A stretch of DNA of 64,000 nt, taken from Yponomeuta sedellus (lineage: Eukaryota > Arthropoda > Insecta > Lepidoptera > Yponomeutidae). The notes under the pieces are model-generated. The model saw only the letters and a list, made by a program, of their open reading frames with translations, did not search any database and was not told where the DNA came from. Location: NCBI GenBank assembly GCA_934045075.1, contig OW203722.1, positions 14,446,796-14,510,795 on the forward strand, read 5' to 3'. This document shows positions 32,162-45,054 of this stretch, in pieces. The position numbers were made by a program, and so were the translations under genes. The first letter of the stretch is position 1; every line of letters begins with the position of its first letter.

Positions 32162-34292
32162 GAATGAGAATTAAAATTGTTATTACAGAATTAATCAGGA
32201 CATCAAGTTAAAATTCGAAATTGCTCAAACTTTTTATTGAGTGAAGGACCAAACATACAAATGACTTAGCATTATCGAATTATTATTATGGAATTAGAGA
32301 CAAGATTAAATTTAGCCGCTAGTTCATGTAAGGTGTCTAATGTTTTTACTCTTATATTTTATTGTAATCTCTTTTTATATTTCTCTCTATAATGTACTTT
32401 TCTTAGTTTTTATAATTTTGTAACATTGTTCAATTCGTCATTTTTTTGGCAACTACTTGTTTATAATCAACCTTTCCATGTAACAAACCAAACTGTGTAA
32501 TTGTCACTATGGATAAATAATTGTAGTCCGGATTTATGTGTCTCACCGCTTGGAAAACTGTTGTACTTTTTATAAAAATGGTTGGCCTGCATTTGAATTG
32601 AGAATTGAACTAAGGAAATACCTGTCTGTATCGATGTTTTTAGGGAAATACTGAAAAAGACACAATGACAAATAACACTTTATTGTACATGAAAAAAAAA
32701 TACTTGATTATTTCTGAACCGTAAGTTTATTTAAAAGTATTTTATTTACTCAGAGAAATTCTCAATTCATACACCGGTGGTATATGTGACTGTGTTTGAG
32801 CTGTCCTACTATTTTATCACACGATGCTTTTGACGTGATAATCTCACAGATAATTAGGAAGCTGCAGGGTATGCATCGGAGCCGGTTGCATGTAATAGAG
32901 AAGTTAAAGTGGCTCTATTACTGACACAACGCTAACAATACGCCGCTGGAGCACAAAGACCACAAAAAGGCCAGCCCGGAGAGACGGTTTAAATACGCTC
33001 GCGGTGAACCCCTTTTTGAGCACGTATACGCAATTAGATTACTGTACATTCTTTGTACCCGATCCTGACTGCACTCAGACGACCCTGCTGAATACAATTA
33101 CCGGATAGTGTAATTAAATTCTGAAGTTAGAAGCTACCAGACACGCACCTGCATAATAATTGTAGAAAAAGCGAAACTTACCCATTGGATGAGACGAAAT
33201 TTTCGACGTTATTCGGATATTATCGGAAGCTTATGAGATATTTTTAGGAAAGTATTCGTACGTCGATGAGGCAATAAATACTATTATCTTATTTTGTCTA
33301 ACATCAGATTTGAAATTTTGAAAAACTCCGAGTCCAAAACGAGCTCTCACTTGGTTCAAAAAACGTCTTACTAATTCCATGGATGACTTTTACTCTCGTA
33401 TAGCTGCTAAGACGGAAAATATAAGACCGAAAAATGTTTTGAAGCATATTATTTTTTTGAAATTTTTAATTAGGGAAATTTAATTAAATGTACAGAAAGT
33501 TTAATGTTTCGTTAGCCTTTAAAACCATCTTTAACTTCCTTTATTGATACTTAGATACAAAATAACTATTCAAAGAAACTCGTTGAAGTCACATATTATA
33601 TATAAGATAAGCTTGCATAGCGTGAAGAGGCTGTACTTAGTTCATTAAGTATGTGCATACAAACTGTTAGTTTTCAGTGACGGCATGTTTTCGCAAATGG
33701 AGTGTTTGCGACGCGCTGAGCCATTCGCCTGAATTACGCCTTGATTCTGTCAGATCACGTCAAAAGCATCTAACTAATTTCTCTGTTCATTGGCCATGCC
33801 ATCTAAAGCGTCCACTTTAGAGTTGATTATACAATGAACCTTTGATGGAGATTAATGTTTTCTACTTCAATCAATAGATCTGGCTAATTTTACCTACTTA
33901 TAGAGAAAATATACTGAACAGTATAATAATTATTTATTTCTAACTTTACATTGTTTCTTATTGTTATAAACTGTTATGTTGATTTTTTTAAGATTTCAAT
34001 TTTGTTATTTAAATCGGTTTCCTGTTGATAGTTATATTACACTACTTTACCAGCTTCTTCAATGTACTTATATTTTAGAAAACATTTACTTACGATGTTT
34101 CACCAAATAATATTTTTTATCTTTATCTTATCTAGTTTAGGAATACACTTAGGACCGATAAACAAGTTATCAGCAATTCATCACTCTAACATTACCATGC
34201 GTTATTTATCAGTGATAATGGCAACATCGACAAATGGGACACATAAAGGCAAAGTGTTTGTTGGTCGTTTTGTATATGCGCAAAGACGGTAA
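32162..34292. other. Intergenic, one distant inverted match
   Basis: GATGCTTTTGACGTGAT near 32824 recurs inverted near 33753-33770. These could be the termini of a 950-bp DNA element, but the match is only 17 bp and no TSD was found. No exon recognised. Confidence 0.3.
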
Positions 34293-34472
34293 CGTGAAAT
34301 AGGGATATTGAATTCTAAGCGCGTCGTATACGAACGAAGGTACGTGACCCGCGACCGCGCGCGGAGTCTCGACAAAAAGTCGAATAGACGTATCTCCACA
34401 AAAGAGGATGAGGAAGAGACCATTGTGCCCGATGTACTTCGGAAGCTTGAGCAAATCTCCAAACATCTCTAA
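34293..34472 (+). CDS. Candidate 3'-terminal exon of an unknown gene
   Basis: A frame open for 59 codons to a TAA at 34470, without a good ATG. It reads NSKRVVYERRYVTRDRARSL, then a basic Ser/Arg stretch, an acidic KEDEEETIVPDVL and RKLEQISKHL-stop. Codons are G/C-rich (CGC GAC CGC GCG CGG), unlike the AT-rich surroundings. A possible acceptor is the AG at 34318-34319, though its pyrimidine tract is poor. An AATAAA at 34741 could be the polyadenylation signal. I do not recognise the protein. It could be the last exon of a plus-strand host gene or chance. Confidence 0.3.
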   Translation, partial: REIGILNSKRVVYERRYVTRDRARSLDKKSNRRISTKEDEEETIVPDVLRKLEQISKHL

Positions 34473-36212
34473 GGACATAACGAGAAAACTTCTATATCGC
34501 TAGCGTACATTGTCTGCAGAAGGATCTTATTGTATTATTATTGTTGTTCAATATCCAGCACCGCCCGAGAGCCCCGCGCTTGGTCGGTACGTTTTACAAT
34601 TTTATTTCAAAACTCTTAGCTCCGTAATGCTTCACGCTGGAAAAGGTTTGCAGCGCTACTGTGCCTCATCGTTAGTTTTTGGCCATACATGGCACGTGAT
34701 GTGATTGAAGGGTCTTGTCGCACCTGTATAAAATATAAACAATAAAAGACTGAACAAAATTGCATGAGATTGTTGGTAGCCTGGAAAAACCTGGCTTTGA
34801 CTAAGGACGGCATAAAAAGCCACAGTAATTTTAAAGTTTCATATTCCGTTGGTACAAGTTTTGAAAGAGCTCCCTGTTGCGTTCACATTAATTTGTTCGC
34901 GGCTTTTAAGAGGTAAGAGTTAGGCACTATAGCTGTACATTGTACTGTACCCTTCCCTCTAACGAGATCGGGCAAAACAACTCGGATGGAGTGAAAGGCA
35001 AATAGTGGTCCCTTTGGAAAGGATTAACGCAGGGAGAGGTGTTTAACTGTTTACATGGCATTCCCTGCCCTTCCGGTTTGGTAGAAAAAGAAACCGTTCA
35101 CCTTTGACAATTTCAAAAATATTTTATTAAGTAAAAATACAGGTTAATTTTATATAGGTAACACACTTTTGCAAGCACCAACGCTTTCATTTTCTGCAAT
35201 GCGTTTAAGCCATATTATGTCACGTTATAGGACGGTTTTACATTGGACGAAAACGATAACAGCAGTGCTTTTCATTGCATATAATGGCAGCTTGTAACTA
35301 CAACTCTTGTAAAACCAGAAATCGTTGCGGTAATTTTCATATGTTCCCATCAATACAGCATTACGTTGTAGTGGCGGTAGATCAATCGATCCCAGTAAGC
35401 TGTCCAAGTTACGAGCTTAAAAAGAAAAGGCCATTAATTTCGCTTATCTACACAATTATTCAACTACCTTCATAATGTAGGTTTTCCCCCGAACCTTTGC
35501 CAGTAATCGAAACACTAAGCCAAAGTGATTTAAGATTATGGGGGGGATAATGGTGCTCATTTTCTTCCCGCTACCTAACACAGGTGCGATAGCCAATTTT
35601 TTTCTTAAAATCGTGAAATTTATAGGCGCTCGGAATAATTTGGGATATTTAATAAATAAAAGAAGCGTTGGACCAGAGTTTTCGCATATTTTAAATAAGA
35701 ACTACAGTTGATAATTAATGTAACCATAATTATTGCTTTCAAATTCATACAATACCTTATAAAAAAAAAACAAAATGGCCACTTAACCTTCTCTGTCCTG
35801 GCCTTAAAAATAACATTAGAATGTTTTGTTTTTTTTGAGGTTTATTGCTATGGTTCAATGTCACTGAAAAGGGCAAGTTGTTGAACTATTATGCAAAACA
35901 CATACTACGAGAATGTCCTTTCACATATGAACATTATCTATGACCACTACCTGAGCATCAGTCACGGTGTAGGTATATCTGAAGGCAACTCTTGAATCCG
36001 TTGTTCTGAATGACCAAGTAATTACTAATGAATTTAATAATTAGCTAGGTGACACTTCAAACGTTGGTTTGCCGTTTTTAATTAATTAGTCTATTCTCAG
36101 ACCTACCAAAAATATACAAATACCTAATTTATAAAAATTTGTGACTTTATAGCAGTCGAGTACGATGGCGCTGTGACACGATATTTTTAAATATTTGATT
36201 TAGTGTTTTTTG
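34473..36212. other. Possible 3' UTR then intergenic DNA
   Basis: Starts after the candidate exon stop, and AATAAA is at 34741-34746. Beyond that no coding or repeat signal was recognised. Overlapping short frames have no domains. Confidence 0.3.
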
Positions 36213-36485
36213 TGTAGCCTATAGACGTTCCACTGCAGGGTACAATCCTTCTCTCAGAGAGAGAGTATGGGTTTAATAACCAGTCGTGCCCGCCGTGGAT
36301 TGGCAATTTCAAGCGCTGAGTTATTTGACCACCTCAGATATTAAGTTTTCCTCACGATGTTTTCCTTCACTTTAAGTGGTACTTCTACTATAACTTCACA
36401 AATACACTTAACTTAGAAAACCAATGTATATTCCCGCTCTGGGAATCGAGCTTGGATATGTCGCTTCTGAGCTACAATACGGATG
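36213..36485 (-). mobile_element. SINE family A, best-preserved full-length copy
   Basis: On the minus strand: CCGTATTGTAGCTCAGAAGC (A-box-like), GCTCGATTCCCAGAGCGGG (B-box-like), a linker, GTGAAGGAAAACATCGTGAG, TCAGCGCTTGAAATTGCCAA, ATTAAACCCATACTCTCTCT and CCCTGCAGTGGAACGTCTAT. It joins the tRNA-like head to the family A body, showing that the body fragments elsewhere belong to a tRNA-derived SINE. Confidence 0.65.
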
Positions 36486-37351
36486 AAATAAAAATAAGAA
36501 CAGAATAATAACCCTTTTTTGTTTTTAATTCCACATAGTCCGGTACGCACAGTTTTCACTTTACCGAATTATTTCATAGTGTAACACAAATAGTTTTTTC
36601 TTCAGTTAAGTGACAGTCGAGAATATTTTAGTAATTAATGCAATAAACCATAAGTTCACTCTTATGTCTATACAAACACGTAGGAGCATCACGGCTCCGG
36701 AGATTTTTATTCAAGTAATCTGGCAGGCATTAGAGTTTAGTTTAAAGACAAAAGAATTGATTGTGGCAATGTCTTAGGATTTGTGATTGCCGTGCCAATT
36801 GTTCAAGAAATAGTTCCCTAAAGCCGGATAACTGTTCAACCGTTCGAAAGATTTCTTGCGTCACAGCACGATATAGTCGAGTCTCCTTTGTTACAAAAAC
36901 GTCCAACATTTGTTTGAAATTGTTGCAATAATAGAGCAGTGACTATTCATTTGTCATTTCTACCAAGCGGCGCAACGGTTGGTGTTCAATGCTGTGGGCT
37001 AGGAACAATTTACAGTCACGGGCGTAGTGACATAATTCTACGCAACGCATTACGTCGGATCGTCGTTTTGAATTAAGGTGAGACTTGAGAGATATGTGGT
37101 GGTAAACCCCAACGTCGCCAATCAGGACCGCAGTAAGTGGGGATCCTAAATCCCTGACAAGGGAAAACAGGAACTAAGTAAATAAAACGGACCTACTTTG
37201 AAATTTAATGTGTAATCGCTTTAAAAATAATCGTTCTTCGATCAAAAAATGCTACTCAGAACTTTAAAAATAGTTACGACTCCATTAATAATCACTTATA
37301 AAAATAAATTCAATTACGGGAAAGATATCCGTCGCTATGGATTAATTATGA
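36486..37351. other. Intergenic, nothing recognised
   Basis: No exon or repeat family recognised. Confidence 0.4.
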
Positions 37352-37605
37352 CCTAATATCAACCCTTTGTCCCCACTGCTGGGACACGGGTCTCTTCCTG
37401 CATTGCAGGAAAATTACTCCATATTCTACCACGGGGGCCAAGTCCGGGTTGGTGGAGGACCATAAGACAGTGACGGGCCTTACTGTCAGAAGTTATCAAG
37501 CCTCATAAGGCCTCTGACATGACTTAACGACTGCCATTACATGACAGCCGGAACCAAACGGATTAACGTGCATCGCGAAGCACGGAAGGGCTCGGAAAAA
37601 AATTT
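37352..37605 (+). repeat. Dispersed repeat family D1, 3'-truncated copy
   Basis: From ATATCAACCCTTTGTCCCCA through CCAAGTCCGGGTTGGTGGAG and CATTACATGACAGCCGGAAC to AGCACGGAAGGGCTCGG. The GCCACTAGCGG and GCCACGAGCGC segments are missing. Confidence 0.65.
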
Positions 37606-39445
37606 GCAGATCAAACATGCATATTGTTAGAGGATGGTGAATAGGAAACATAAACACGATAGGGACAAAGGAAACTTGTCTAGTATGATCTACAAGTAAA
37701 GAAAAAAAAATGTTTTTATTGGTTTCCCGTGGCGTTTATGTCATTATAGTAAACTGTTGTTTTAAAAGAAAAAAACCGTACTTTTTTGCAGGCATTGCTT
37801 TTCATTTCCATTTGAGAATGCACAAACAGGTTCACAAACAATTGGAGAAGTCTCCTAACAAACCTTTATCTAATTAGGTTCACCGCCCGTCTTAAATTGT
37901 GACGCTGTATAATCTGGCCATCCTGTGGGCATATTTTAAACTACGGTATATTTTTTCCTTACTCTTAAGATGTCCAATGATGTAAATAATTTGTAAATAG
38001 GATCGGTGGTCGTTATGAAAGTAAGTTAGAGAAAGTGTGGTTTTTTTGATGACTGTACATTTTTTTTAATTTTAAACTGCAAATTTAACTTTAATAATTA
38101 GAACAAGTCTTCTAACAAAAATATTCTCTATCTACAACCGATTAGGTACCTAGTTATTCTTACTACCCTGTATACCACAGCCACCGTGTATATTTTTACT
38201 GATTTTCCGTTGCCTACTCCTTAAACACTACTAATATTCCAAATTTCAAATCTTCGGTTGAATTAGAAGTAGCTACCCTACACTTTTGATGATCCATCAG
38301 TGAATGAGTGAGTGATTGAGTGCCGAAAATTGAAAATTTTGGATCTCCACGTCTAGTAAACCATATAAGAGTATTAGCCATAAAATTAGGAGTGGTCTGG
38401 GTGATCTGACCTTAATCAATCCCCCTGCAAATTTTCAGTCTTAATTTCGAAAAGCGTTCGAAAAGTGTCGGAATGGTTTCGTGTATACGAGTACATAATT
38501 GTACACTGCGGGTTGATGAAGAACATAAGTTGGCCTTTTTTATTTAGGTACAATATTTTATATTTTTGAATTTATCCTGGTTTGATTTTAACACTGGTGT
38601 GAGACATTGATTTGAACAAGATCATAAGCAATTACTCTTCGTTAATTCGTACTATTCCAAAGGACCTGACTACGCTTTGAGTACGTACGGTAACATAGAC
38701 GACAGGCAAAACACTACGTGCTTACATTAGTGGCAAGGCGGGTTCGACATTTCAATCTCTCTCGCTCGCATAAGCTATAGGCAATTAATATTTAGAGCCC
38801 CGTATAGCAGCCTACATACCTATTAGTGCATAATAGGTTCGAAGTGTATGGCTATCTCGGCAAACCGAAGCGGCCGCCCTCAGTAGACAGGCACACTACA
38901 CTGACGCGCTTATCTCTTCCTGACTGCCACATGACCGAATGCCCGACGAAACATAAACAGATTACGACAACGGGACACTGCCTGAAAATTATGTATATAC
39001 TCGTAATTCAGTCATAACGTATTTTGACTTTTTGATAGCATTCTGACAATGCTTGGTAGTCTCGATAGGTCGGAACTTTTATACAGTCTGTTAGCTTTTA
39101 GAATATACCTCAGCTACTATCGGATAGTATCGGATATATTCGTGTGATAGAAATATCGGAACTAATATGATAACTATGATAATATAACTTTTCAAAATAG
39201 TGAAGAAAATTTTTATACAGAGCAGGAAGTAGTATTACACTCGTGTGCTATCGGCGAAAACCGAAGACTACTCAAGAGCCCGAGGTATATTTTTAAACTT
39301 AACAGACTATACCCCTATTAGACATCCTTGGTCACCAAGGTCCGCGGCTTAACACAGAGAGCACAAGTGCTAGAAAGTTAAAAATTGGCATAGATATACA
39401 TATCTATTAATAACGCCGACAAAATAGTAGAATTCTTAACAAAAT
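37606..39445. other. Intergenic, nothing recognised
   Basis: The open frame at 38826-39017 has no domain. A TGAATGAGTGAGTGATTGAG run lies near 38302-38321. No exon recognised. Confidence 0.4.
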
Positions 39446-39700
39446 AGTCGGCCTCGGTGGCGCAGCGGTTTGGCACGCTGACTGTAAAACCGAAGGTTCC
39501 GGGTTCGATCCCCGGCCGGGTCAAACTAGGAAACGAACTTTTCTAGTTTTTCTTGGGTCTTGGATGTTATCTATGTATTTATTGTATTAAATGTATCGTC
39601 GAGTTATTACCTATAACACAAGTCATTTAGTTGTACTTAGTATAGGACTAACGAGATCTGTGTAATATGTCCATGAATATTTAGTTTAATTTAAATTTAA
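39446..39700 (+). mobile_element. tRNA-headed SINE with GTCTTGGATG body
   Basis: Head: CGGCCTCGGTGGCGCAGCGG (A-box), CGCTGACTGTAAAACCGAAG, B-box CGGGTTCGATCCCCGG. Body: TTTCTTGGGTCTTGGATGTT, ATGTATTTATTGTATTAAAT and TATAGGACTAACGAGATCTG. The head is the best tRNA-like sequence of the window, but the acceptor stem is not closed and a long tail follows, so it is a SINE. Confidence 0.7.
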
Positions 39701-40686
39701 TTTAATCTTAAAAGTTTTCTAGGAAACCTCTTCCATATCTAAATTATTAACGATGCAATCATTTTATTCTTCCTAAACTCTTGTATGGGATATCGTTGGA
39801 TAGGTGGTTTTCAAATAGTTATATTGATCACAAAAAAGGCTTTTTCGATTTAGAGATCTTTTTGCAAAACATTTAAACTTAAAATAGTCCGCCTTTGTGC
39901 GTAATTCTCATCACATTGTATTCATTTAAGTTTTATTGTGCAATAAAGTGTAACAAACAAAGTATGGCGTCCCCTCCCCTCACCCCTCTACGGTTAGGTG
40001 TAAAAACATGCAAAAAAGGAAAACTATTGGAGCTAAGTACGCTCTACAAATTAACCAGTAATAGGCGATCAACTTTTAAAAGCAAAAGTTCGTACAAATT
40101 CCATAGAAAAATGCATTGATAAAGTTGTTCGTTCCGTAAGTTTTCGTTGTTGTTTGATTTCATATAAAATGTATGTATTATTATATTATAACTATATAAT
40201 TATGTATGTTTGTATAATTTATACCTACATTAATAATATTATATATATGGCCTAGTTTATGTATTTTATTAAATATATATGAATATTAGTTGTAAGTCAG
40301 TTTATGTACATATTCTTCCTGTATACTTCATGTACACCTACCTACCTACTCTCTTCATCTTTCAGTTCTATCCATCCCAAGATTGACTGGAAGAGATCGC
40401 TTTTAGCGATAAGACCGCCAATTGTATACGGCAATAGCTTAGATGTGTAAGTCTTTTTATGTATTTTGTTTTCTGGTGTGTACAATAAAGAGTTCTAATC
40501 TAATCTAAAAGAGGTGAAAAAATCATAAGAGCCTTCCTTCTTTAGAACCCTTCGCTATGTGTGGCGCGGAGCGCACTTGGTCGATTTTTAACTTCTGAGT
40601 AAATTAAGCTAGAGCTTACATGTTCCAAGCCCTTTAAATCTATAACCCTATTTGGAGCAAAAACCGTAGACAGTAAAATACTCTTA
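39701..40686. repeat. Repeat-derived stretch with LINE-like 3' tail
   Basis: 40030-40145 matches the family at 15260-15415 (AGTAATAGG, AAGTTCGTACAAATT, AAAGTTGTTCGTTCCGTAAG). 40370-40505 reads GGAAGAGATCGCTTTTAGCG, ATAAGACCGCC and GTGTACAATAAAGAGTTCTA, a non-LTR 3' UTR tail with a small stem, followed by an (ATCTA)-like end. No LINE coding sequence is attached. Confidence 0.5.
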
Positions 40687-40824
40687 GGGCTGATTTTTCA
40701 ATAGTCAGATAACTTTTATCTGAGGAATAAAAATGGCGGTTTGACAGCTTATGTATGAAAATTATGTCAAACCGCCATTGTTATTCCTCAGATAAAAGTT
40801 ATCTGAATATTGAAAAATCAGCCC
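40687..40824. mobile_element. Palindromic MITE, 138 bp, TTA target duplication
   Basis: Starts GGGCTGATTTTTCAATAGTC and ends with its near-perfect inverse, giving arms of about 60 bp around a 15-20-nt loop. Flanked by TTA at 40684-40686 and 40825-40827. A 3-bp TTA duplication and GGGC/GGC termini fit the PIF/Harbinger superfamily. It has no coding capacity. Confidence 0.75.
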
Positions 40825-40827
40825 TTA

Positions 40828-43584
40828 GTTTAATTACTTTTCTTCTTAATCTGTGGATCACCTAACTCCTTTGAAAGGTAAGGAGGAACATGGAGGTTTC
40901 TGTAGAAACTGGTTAGATTGAGCGAACATCATACAAAACAATTAAAATAACTTAATTGTAAAACTGGTTAGATTGTGCATCCTGGTCCCTTCACCCATCT
41001 AGTATGAGTGAAGATAACACTGGACGCTGTATAAATCATCTCATTAAATAGATGCAAAAAGGCCAATATATATATATAGATTGTGCAAACATCATACAAA
41101 ATCTAGAGCACTGACTATACAAATTGTTACTAACACTATATGGGCCTTGCCTGAAATAAATGAATAATAATAATATATCAAAACAACTTAAAACTAAAGT
41201 AATTAGCCGGACGTAGACGAAACGTTTCATATGTGTAATATGTGTTTAATACAGATTTATGACTCGTCTAACTTTGGAATAATAATCCTGTAATTTATGG
41301 AAGACAAAAGCCATTTTTACCTATTGAAAAAGTAGTACTTTGAGTTTCTTTTAACTTCTCTATGGTCGTGGTGGTAATCATGTTATTAATTAGAATTAAA
41401 ATGTGGGTTATTCTTTAGATTCTGCTATTGACAAAAAGGTTATAAAGTCGGGGCAAGTTTAATACAGCATATAGTAATGTCATCGTTAAGAATTTAAGCA
41501 GATCAACGTGAATATTATATTACTTTTGTAACTACGGGGATGACAATTCTGGCGAGGCTCTCCGGCGTATACCTATTTGGAAACAACTTTTCACATTTGC
41601 TCGCCGCAATTTCCGTTCTCAGGCAAGAGTTGCCGACATATATTCACTTCTTTTCAACTTTATTATACGTTTAGATTGTTTGTTTCTGTTATTCCCCATA
41701 CGTGTTCTACAAAACAAGCGGTTGAGTAAAGCCAGAGCTCATTAATTAGGTAGCTTTATAACTTTCTCCCGGAACAGTTGTGCAATTATGATTATTTCCA
41801 ACAGCAGTTAACATTTCCGAACTTGGATGCGCGCGCCGGGTTTTGTTTGACGCAAACTTTATCGCACATCCTCGGAGCATACGGTAAGGCGCAGGACGGT
41901 AGCTTGACATACAGAGTACACTTCTGTTGAAAAGTCAATGCAATCTCAACTAAGGGCCCCTGGTGACGCCCACCAAAGAAATTACCCGAGATTTGCATAA
42001 AGGAGACTCTGGGGATCGTCTTTGAAACTCGTCCCCTAAGTTTGTGGACAACGTAACATGCTTCATATTAAGTTAGAGTTGCGAGTCGTGTGTGTTTGCC
42101 CAGTTTCTAGGTTCTGCAATTGCTCTAAGTAGGTACATGCTCCCGTTAAACTTGATTAGAGGTAACTTATACGGTAAATTACAATTATATGACAATATTT
42201 TGTACTGAGCTATAGATAATGGGTTATAAGACACTAATGTATCAGGTTTTCAAAATATGACAGATACTGCAGACTGACAGACTGTGAGAGTCCAAGCTTA
42301 TAATACGGTGACGAAAACACGTGAATAGATGTAGCTTCGTAAGTCGTAAAATAAACATAAAGTTCGACATAGACGGTATCGTGACAACTCAACATAGGGT
42401 GACAATCAAGTAGCGAGCGATATAGTAATTTAAGATTATCGTTCAGTTAATGGCGGCAGTTAGGGTGACTATCTGGCACACGGTGGACGGGACATTTGTC
42501 CGCTCGACAGCACCAATTACGGGGAAATACCGACCGCATTCATTCAAATGCCTAAACGATTTACCTACACATGTCACCTCGCTTGACATTTTTGTTTAGT
42601 GGATTGTGTAATTAGTAAATGAATGAACAATATCTGAAACTATTTTCGTGCTAAAAAGTATTAATAATAATATTTACTTAGTTACACGAGCTTCTAAAAA
42701 GTTTTAGTTTTCTCAAAAGCTCTTGATTTCCCGGGAGATACCTCAGGGCCTTTGGTTAAATTTGTCCGACTAAACATCCCTTAATGAGATATATTTTTCA
42801 ACCTTGTGTATTTTAACTTCTTTTCTGATGTCATTCAGTAAAGAAGTAAAAAGTAAGTGTTTTCATTGACTAACGTACTTAGTTGGCTGGGAAAAAAATA
42901 AATTTAAAATTGTTTTAGAAAATGTTCTTGAAATTATGCAAAACTTGAAAACCGCTTATTAGTATTGACATTTGAACCACTGCCCATAAGGAAAAATAAA
43001 ATTCTCAATAGTATTTTTATATTTTTCAACCACGTCATGTTTCACAATCATGTAAAATACATAAATAAAATGGAAATTTTAAAACGTTGGGGAATAGATT
43101 ATTTATTATCAGTACTAAAGAAACAATGTTTAGGTTTTCCTCCATATATTATTGGGTTACGTGCTTATAATTTTGATAATATGATATTTTTAAAGATAGA
43201 TTGATAGAGTGTAATACAAAAACGGAAATATATCCATGTGATAGAGGGCAAAAAATTGTCATGTAGGACATCACTACACAAATGGATCGGATAAGGAGTG
43301 ACAGAGGCGTCGCTGTAATGGTGTGTTATTGAGGGGTCGAGAGCGCTGTGTCAGTCCCAAGCCGACACAGATGCAGGAGGATGTAATTCCTTCCCAGATG
43401 AGGGTCACGATAACAAGAAATCTAACAGATGTATGTGTCGGACGAACGTCCCTCTGATTGACGGCTGTCGCCTGAGGCCGCGGCCGCGCGACCCGAGCGC
43501 GTTTTTAAGGCTCCCTGACAACCGATGACCCTATTAGCCGAGTGTCTCCATCACTCCGCATGAGATCTTCTGAAAACATCAAGT
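40828..43584. other. Intergenic with small local repeats
   Basis: AAACTGGTTAGATTG occurs near 40911 and 40962, and AACATCATACAAAA near 40925 and 41088, a small scrambled duplication. The AT-rich frame at 42965-43204 has no domain. A GC-rich patch near 43470-43505 (CCGCGGCCGCGCGACCCGAG) is noted. No exon recognised. Confidence 0.4.
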
Positions 43585-43600
43585 ACACTTATTCTTTTTT

Positions 43601-43735
43601 AAAAACCTATTTAGAGGCTAAAAATTTCACCCATGCCGGGATTCGAACCCGCAACCTCTGGCTATCCGTACCAGCGCTCTACCAATTGAGTAATCCTTAG
43701 CACGGGTTAGTGCATTAAAAATAAAAATAGTGTAA
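43601..43735 (-). mobile_element. tRNA-like SINE (family T1) with 16-bp target duplication
   Basis: Minus-strand B-box GGGTTCGAATCCCGG, A-box-like CTCAATTGGTAGAGCGCTGG, then the GGTGAAATTTTTAGCCTCTA tail. ACACTTATTCTTTTTT flanks it at 43585-43600 and 43736-43751, a clear target-site duplication. Compared with 6177-6327 it lacks about 25 bp between the A-box side and the CCTTAGCACGGGTTAG segment. Confidence 0.75.
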
Positions 43736-43751
43736 ACACTTATTCTTTTTT

Positions 43752-45054
43752 TACATATTCCAACTATTCTTAGAACTTTCAGCCTTAAGCACTTAGTGTA
43801 CGTTGTTTTTGTATTGGGCCTTGAAGCTTCTCAGAGGTACTCTTCCTGGAAGGAATACTATTTTGTATCGCATCACATATTTTTTCGCCGTTGATGTTAT
43901 CATATGAATGGTCTAATAAACTTTATATACCGACGGTTTATATGCTTGCGTAGGTATTTTATTTCTTGCAATAAGCAAGTCTATTGTCAACATAAATATT
44001 TACTAATACATTCCAAGTCTACCCAGTATGTTTTGTTACCGAGACAACAAAGGGAAAGCAAAAAAATATTGTGTGTACTACGAGACGAGATACTTTTCTA
44101 AATCCTTTCACAATACACTTCCATCTAAATGATGAGATGTCTTGCTATACACTTTTTATCATAATCCCACTACAATCAAATGAATAAGGCGTTTTACTTA
44201 CAAACCTACTCGGTTGATGAACTTAAAAATGCTTAAATAACCATTAGACTAGAATATTTTCTGTTGTCAATTTTGTATAAATTTAATAATAGGAACGTAG
44301 TATAATGGCGGCCATATTAGTAAAGTCGTTTTCGTCCCCAAAATCATAGCTTAAAACTGTTTTATTCCCTGCATATAAAAGGAAATAACACGATGTAGTA
44401 GCTAGCCCGCAGTAGTCTAGTCCATAATTTTCCTTAAAAAGCGAAAGAATTTCCGTGCGGAAACCGCATTGCGTCCGCGCCACGAAAGTTCACCGACGAT
44501 TATGCTAACCGAGGCTTCACATAGATAAAAAGCTTCAAATATACATCGAAGAAGGTTCACATTACTAATCGACTGCTGTGTAAGCTGAGTCTCAGTATAA
44601 CAGTGAGTTTCAGTCTATGAGACCTTTTAAGGTGGTCGCACACAATCCGGACAAAGCATTCAAATTGTGTGTGGCTCTCGACCGGGTCATCTCAATTTTT
44701 TGTCTAAAATACCCAAATGTAGTTTGTGTTTTACAATAACCTTTGTTCTATGACTTTTATTTTCGAAATATTAGGACTTACATATTTTTTTCAATTCAAA
44801 CTTTACGCATTCTTACCAACGTCACAGGCTCCGGTACAGGATGTCTCACGGCTATACTATTTTGAGCAATTGACAAACTGAACTAAAAATTTTAAAATTC
44901 ATGGTCTTCCTTTTATTTTCCAGTATGTAAATGTTAATGTTAATTTCTGACACTATGTTATTTAGCAAAAAATAATTCTTATGAAGCCTTTCGATCGGAC
45001 ATTTAGATTGTTTTTTTAAAATAAAATAATGTCTTCATTCAGCAAAATGTTTCA
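43752..45054. other. Intergenic, nothing recognised
   Basis: Open frames at 43904-44101 and 44283-44483 have no recognisable domain. Confidence 0.4.

Noticed and set aside
39446..39525. tRNA gene
   Set aside because: The best tRNA-like head in the window, but it runs straight into a SINE body and has no closed acceptor stem.
42965..43204. 79-codon gene
   Set aside because: Very AT-rich, low complexity at the start, no recognisable family.
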